From: CAWDLX01 sp046728155
GTDB taxonomy: Bacteria > Actinomycetota > Actinomycetes > Mycobacteriales > Micromonosporaceae
Assembly (NCBI GenBank): GCA_046728155.1
Contig: JBKPDY010000112.1
Span: 8,464-72,463 of the forward strand
DNA length: 64,000 nucleotides
Reading direction: 5' to 3'
This document shows positions 62,153 through 64,000 of the stretch, one piece after another. Positions within the stretch are counted from its first letter, which is position 1. Every line of letters begins with the position of its first letter. The notes under the pieces were generated by a model. That model did no database searches, was not told the origin of the DNA, and was given only the letters and a program-made list of their open reading frames with translations. The position numbers and the translations under genes are program-made.

Positions 62153-63351
62153 ACCCTTTGGACGGCATGGCCGGGCTCCGCGGACACCGCTACGTCGACG
62201 AGGCGCTCCTCGACGACGGCGAGCGTCTGCGGGCGGCGGATCCGTCGCGGATGTTGTTCGCCCTCGCCTCGGCCGGGGCTCAGGTTCGGGAGTCGGCGAC
62301 GCTCGCGGCCGAGGCGAACCTGGCGAGCCTGACCGACGAGGGCCGACCCCGTGCGGTCGTCGTCGCCGGAGTCGGAACCGCGGCGCGGACCGGGGACCTG
62401 TTGGAGACCGTGGCTGGCCCTCGCTGCCCGGTCCCGGTGGTGGGACACCGCAGCGCCGGGATCCCTGGCTGGGTCGGCGCGGCCGACGCCGTCATCGCCG
62501 TCTCCGCGTCCGGACGCAGCCCCGAGGCGATCGCGGCAGCTGAGGCGGCCGGGCGGCGGGGAGCGAGGTTGGTGGCCATCGGCCCGCCGAACTCCGAGGT
62601 GGAAGGGCTGGCCGAGCGGTATCGGGCGCCGTTTGTGCCGGTACCGCGACGCGCTCCGGCCCGGGTGAGCCTGTGGGCGCTGACCGTTCCGGTGCTGTTG
62701 GCTGGTCGAGCCCTGGGTCTGCTGCGGATCGCCGAGGCGGATTTCGCCGAGACCGCCGTCCGACTGGACGAGGACGCCGAGCGGTGCCGCCCCGACGCCG
62801 ACTCGTTCGTCAATCCGGGCAAGGCACTCGCGTTGGATCTGGCCAACTCGCTGCCGATCGTGTGGGGCTCATCGCCGTTGGCGACGGTCGCCGCCCGCCG
62901 CGTCGGTGACATGTTTTCGGCCAACGCGCGGTATCCGGTCGTCGCCGGTTCACTGGGTGAGGCCGGTCGCGGGCGGGTCGGACTCATCGACGGCGTCTAC
63001 GGTGGACTCGCCGAGTCCGGTCGGGACATCTTCGCCGACCCCGATGAGAACGGTGGGACGACCCGGCTTCGGGTGGTTGTGCTCCGCGACGGCGGCCTCG
63101 CCGACGATGAGCCGCAGGCCGGTGAGCCGGCCGCGCTGGAGGAGCGACGGGCCGATGCGGTGCTCGAACTGGCGGCGCGTCGCGGCGTCCGCTGCACCGA
63201 GATCAGGGCCGAGGGCGGTTCGCCACTGGAGCGGCTGGCGTCGCTGATCTCCGTTCCCGACTTCGCGTCGGTCTACCTGGCCATGGCCCACGGTCTGGAT
63301 CCGACCGCGGTGCCAGCGGTTGACGAGATGAAGGAGTTCACCCGCCGATGA
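62149..63351 (+). CDS. SIS-domain phosphosugar isomerase (bifunctional PGI/PMI-like)
   Basis: 400 residues. Two SIS domains: the first with VVVAGVGTAARTGDLLE and IAVSASGRSPEAIAAAEAAGRRG (phosphosugar-binding Ser), the second with NSLPIVWGSSPLATVAARR and the C-terminal bPGI/PMI end SVYLAMAHGLDPTAVPAVDEMKEF. It probably interconverts glucose/fructose/mannose-6-phosphate, feeding the mannose and ugd/pgm pathways. The GTG overlaps the Trm112 stop (GTGA). Its own stop overlaps a 15-codon frame leading into the cation-efflux gene. Confidence 0.88.
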   Translation: MNPLDGMAGLRGHRYVDEALLDDGERLRAADPSRMLFALASAGAQVRESATLAAEANLASLTDEGRPRAVVVAGVGTAARTGDLLETVAGPRCPVPVVGHRSAGIPGWVGAADAVIAVSASGRSPEAIAAAEAAGRRGARLVAIGPPNSEVEGLAERYRAPFVPVPRRAPARVSLWALTVPVLLAGRALGLLRIAEADFAETAVRLDEDAERCRPDADSFVNPGKALALDLANSLPIVWGSSPLATVAARRVGDMFSANARYPVVAGSLGEAGRGRVGLIDGVYGGLAESGRDIFADPDENGGTTRLRVVVLRDGGLADDEPQAGEPAALEERRADAVLELAARRGVRCTEIRAEGGSPLERLASLISVPDFASVYLAMAHGLDPTAVPAVDEMKEFTRR

Positions 63352-63395
63352 CCACAGTGGACAGTGTGGGACGTCGACCAGGGCCGGCCGGGTGA
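63348..63395 (+). CDS. Coupled 15-residue mini-ORF between SIS and cation-efflux genes
   Basis: ATG at 63348 overlaps the SIS stop (ATGA), encodes MTTVDSVGRRPGPAG and stops with TGA overlapping the GTG of the efflux gene (GTGA). AAGGAG lies upstream. The register (44 bases start to start) is the same +2 offset seen in the start-codon cassettes, although the peptide is unrelated. Related genomes often have manA at this place. It may be a leader peptide or chance. Confidence 0.4.
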   Translation: MTTVDSVGRRPGPAG

Positions 63396-64000
63396 GCGCG
63401 GCCGGCGGAACGAGAGCGATCCTGGCCGCGCTGGCGGCCAACATCGGTATCGCGGTCACCAAGCTCGCCGCGTTCCTGCTGACCGGGTCGTCCGCCATGC
63501 TGGCGGAGTCGATCCACTCGGTGGCCGACTCGGGGAACCAGCTGCTCCTGCTGGTCGGGGCCAGACGGGCTCGGCGGGAGGCGGACGCCCGGCACCCCTT
63601 CGGGTACGGGCGGGAGCGGTACTTCTACGCCTTCGTGGTCTCGATCGTGCTGTTCGCGGTCGGTGGACTGTTCGCGGTGTACGAGGGCATGCACAAGATC
63701 CAGCATCCGGAGCCCATCGAGAGCTGGCAATGGGTTCCCATCGTGGTGCTGGTGATCGCTATCGGTCTGGAAGCGTACTCTTTCCGGACTGCGATGCACG
63801 AGACGGGGAAGATCCGCGGCGACCTGTCGTGGGCCGGGTTCATCCGCCACGCACGCGTGCCAGAACTCCCGGTCGTACTGCTCGAGGACGCGGCTGCGCT
63901 GGTCGGTCTGCTGCTCGCACTGGTCGGTATCGGGCTGACACTGCTCACCAGCGACGGGATCTACGACGGGATCGCCACGATCGCTATCGGTCTCCTGCTC
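63392..64000 (+). CDS. Cation diffusion facilitator family transporter (partial)
   Basis: 203 residues to the window end; the C terminus is missing. SAAGGTRAILAALAANIG, then TM segments with the CDF signature LLTGSSAMLAESIHSVADSGNQ, HPFGYGRERYFYAFVVSIVLF and a later LPVVLLEDAAALVGLLLALVG. It exports Zn2+ or a similar divalent cation in exchange for protons across the cytoplasmic membrane. The GTG start is part of the GTGA overlap with the preceding mini-ORF and has a weak ribosome site, so it may depend on coupling. Confidence 0.88.
   Translation, partial: MSAAGGTRAILAALAANIGIAVTKLAAFLLTGSSAMLAESIHSVADSGNQLLLLVGARRARREADARHPFGYGRERYFYAFVVSIVLFAVGGLFAVYEGMHKIQHPEPIESWQWVPIVVLVIAIGLEAYSFRTAMHETGKIRGDLSWAGFIRHARVPELPVVLLEDAAALVGLLLALVGIGLTLLTSDGIYDGIATIAIGLLL

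Overview
The window is chromosomal DNA of a high-GC Gram-positive actinomycete. I infer Micromonosporales (Micromonosporaceae) from three things: F420 and mycothiol genes (cofD, cofE, fbiC, mca), the whiB / metallopeptidase / DUF3499 / SIS neighbourhood, and the typical start-codon-linked and hairpin repeats. There is no rRNA, no complete tRNA, no transposase, no CRISPR array and no phage module.

Layout. 0.1-8.4 kb is accessory and housekeeping: a class V aminotransferase, a small Cys-rich protein, pterin dehydratase, a secreted esterase, a frameshifted membrane gene, a low-GC SGNH lipoprotein, msrA with a decayed copy of its 3' end, a HIT protein and metB. 8.4-19.5 kb: an unusual amidase, a DUF4328 protein, greA / DUF4307 / mca, a GGDEF-EAL protein, a molybdopterin oxidoreductase, a VanX-like lipoprotein and a DUF4143 ATPase. 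19.6-34.3 kb: a DUF255 protein, an asparagine-synthase-like/CofE-like fusion, purE-purK, a 1642-residue membrane protein, ugd, an acyl-CoA dehydrogenase and a Uma2 nuclease. 34.4-48.3 kb: acetoacetyl-CoA synthetase, a TIGR03089 protein, a glycosyltransferase, manC, cofE-cofD, fbiC, a patatin and a PlsC-like acyltransferase. 49-64 kb: whiB, a zincin-like protein and DUF3499, then an agmatine/putrescine/GABA catabolic island (FAD oxidoreductase, aminotransferase, Lrp, saccharopine-dehydrogenase-like, agmatinase, GABA aminotransferase, aminobutyraldehyde dehydrogenase), then pgm, a HAD phosphomannomutase-like protein, Trm112, SIS and a cation-efflux protein cut by the window end.

How genes work together. 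cofD/cofE/fbiC make the deazaflavin F420. manC, the HAD protein, pgm, SIS and ugd supply nucleotide sugars for the envelope. The island would convert agmatine to putrescine, then 4-aminobutanal, GABA and succinate semialdehyde, probably under the Lrp regulator.

The most unusual signals are two repeats. One is a start-codon-linked cassette present at four loci (purK-purE, acetoacetyl-CoA synthetase, manC, the aldehyde dehydrogenase). Each cassette carries a start codon and a Shine-Dalgarno sequence, and mostly encodes a 14-26-residue leader peptide whose stop overlaps the next start. The other is the interrupted palindrome TCCANNNTGGA, found at least 12 times where about 0.5 is expected.
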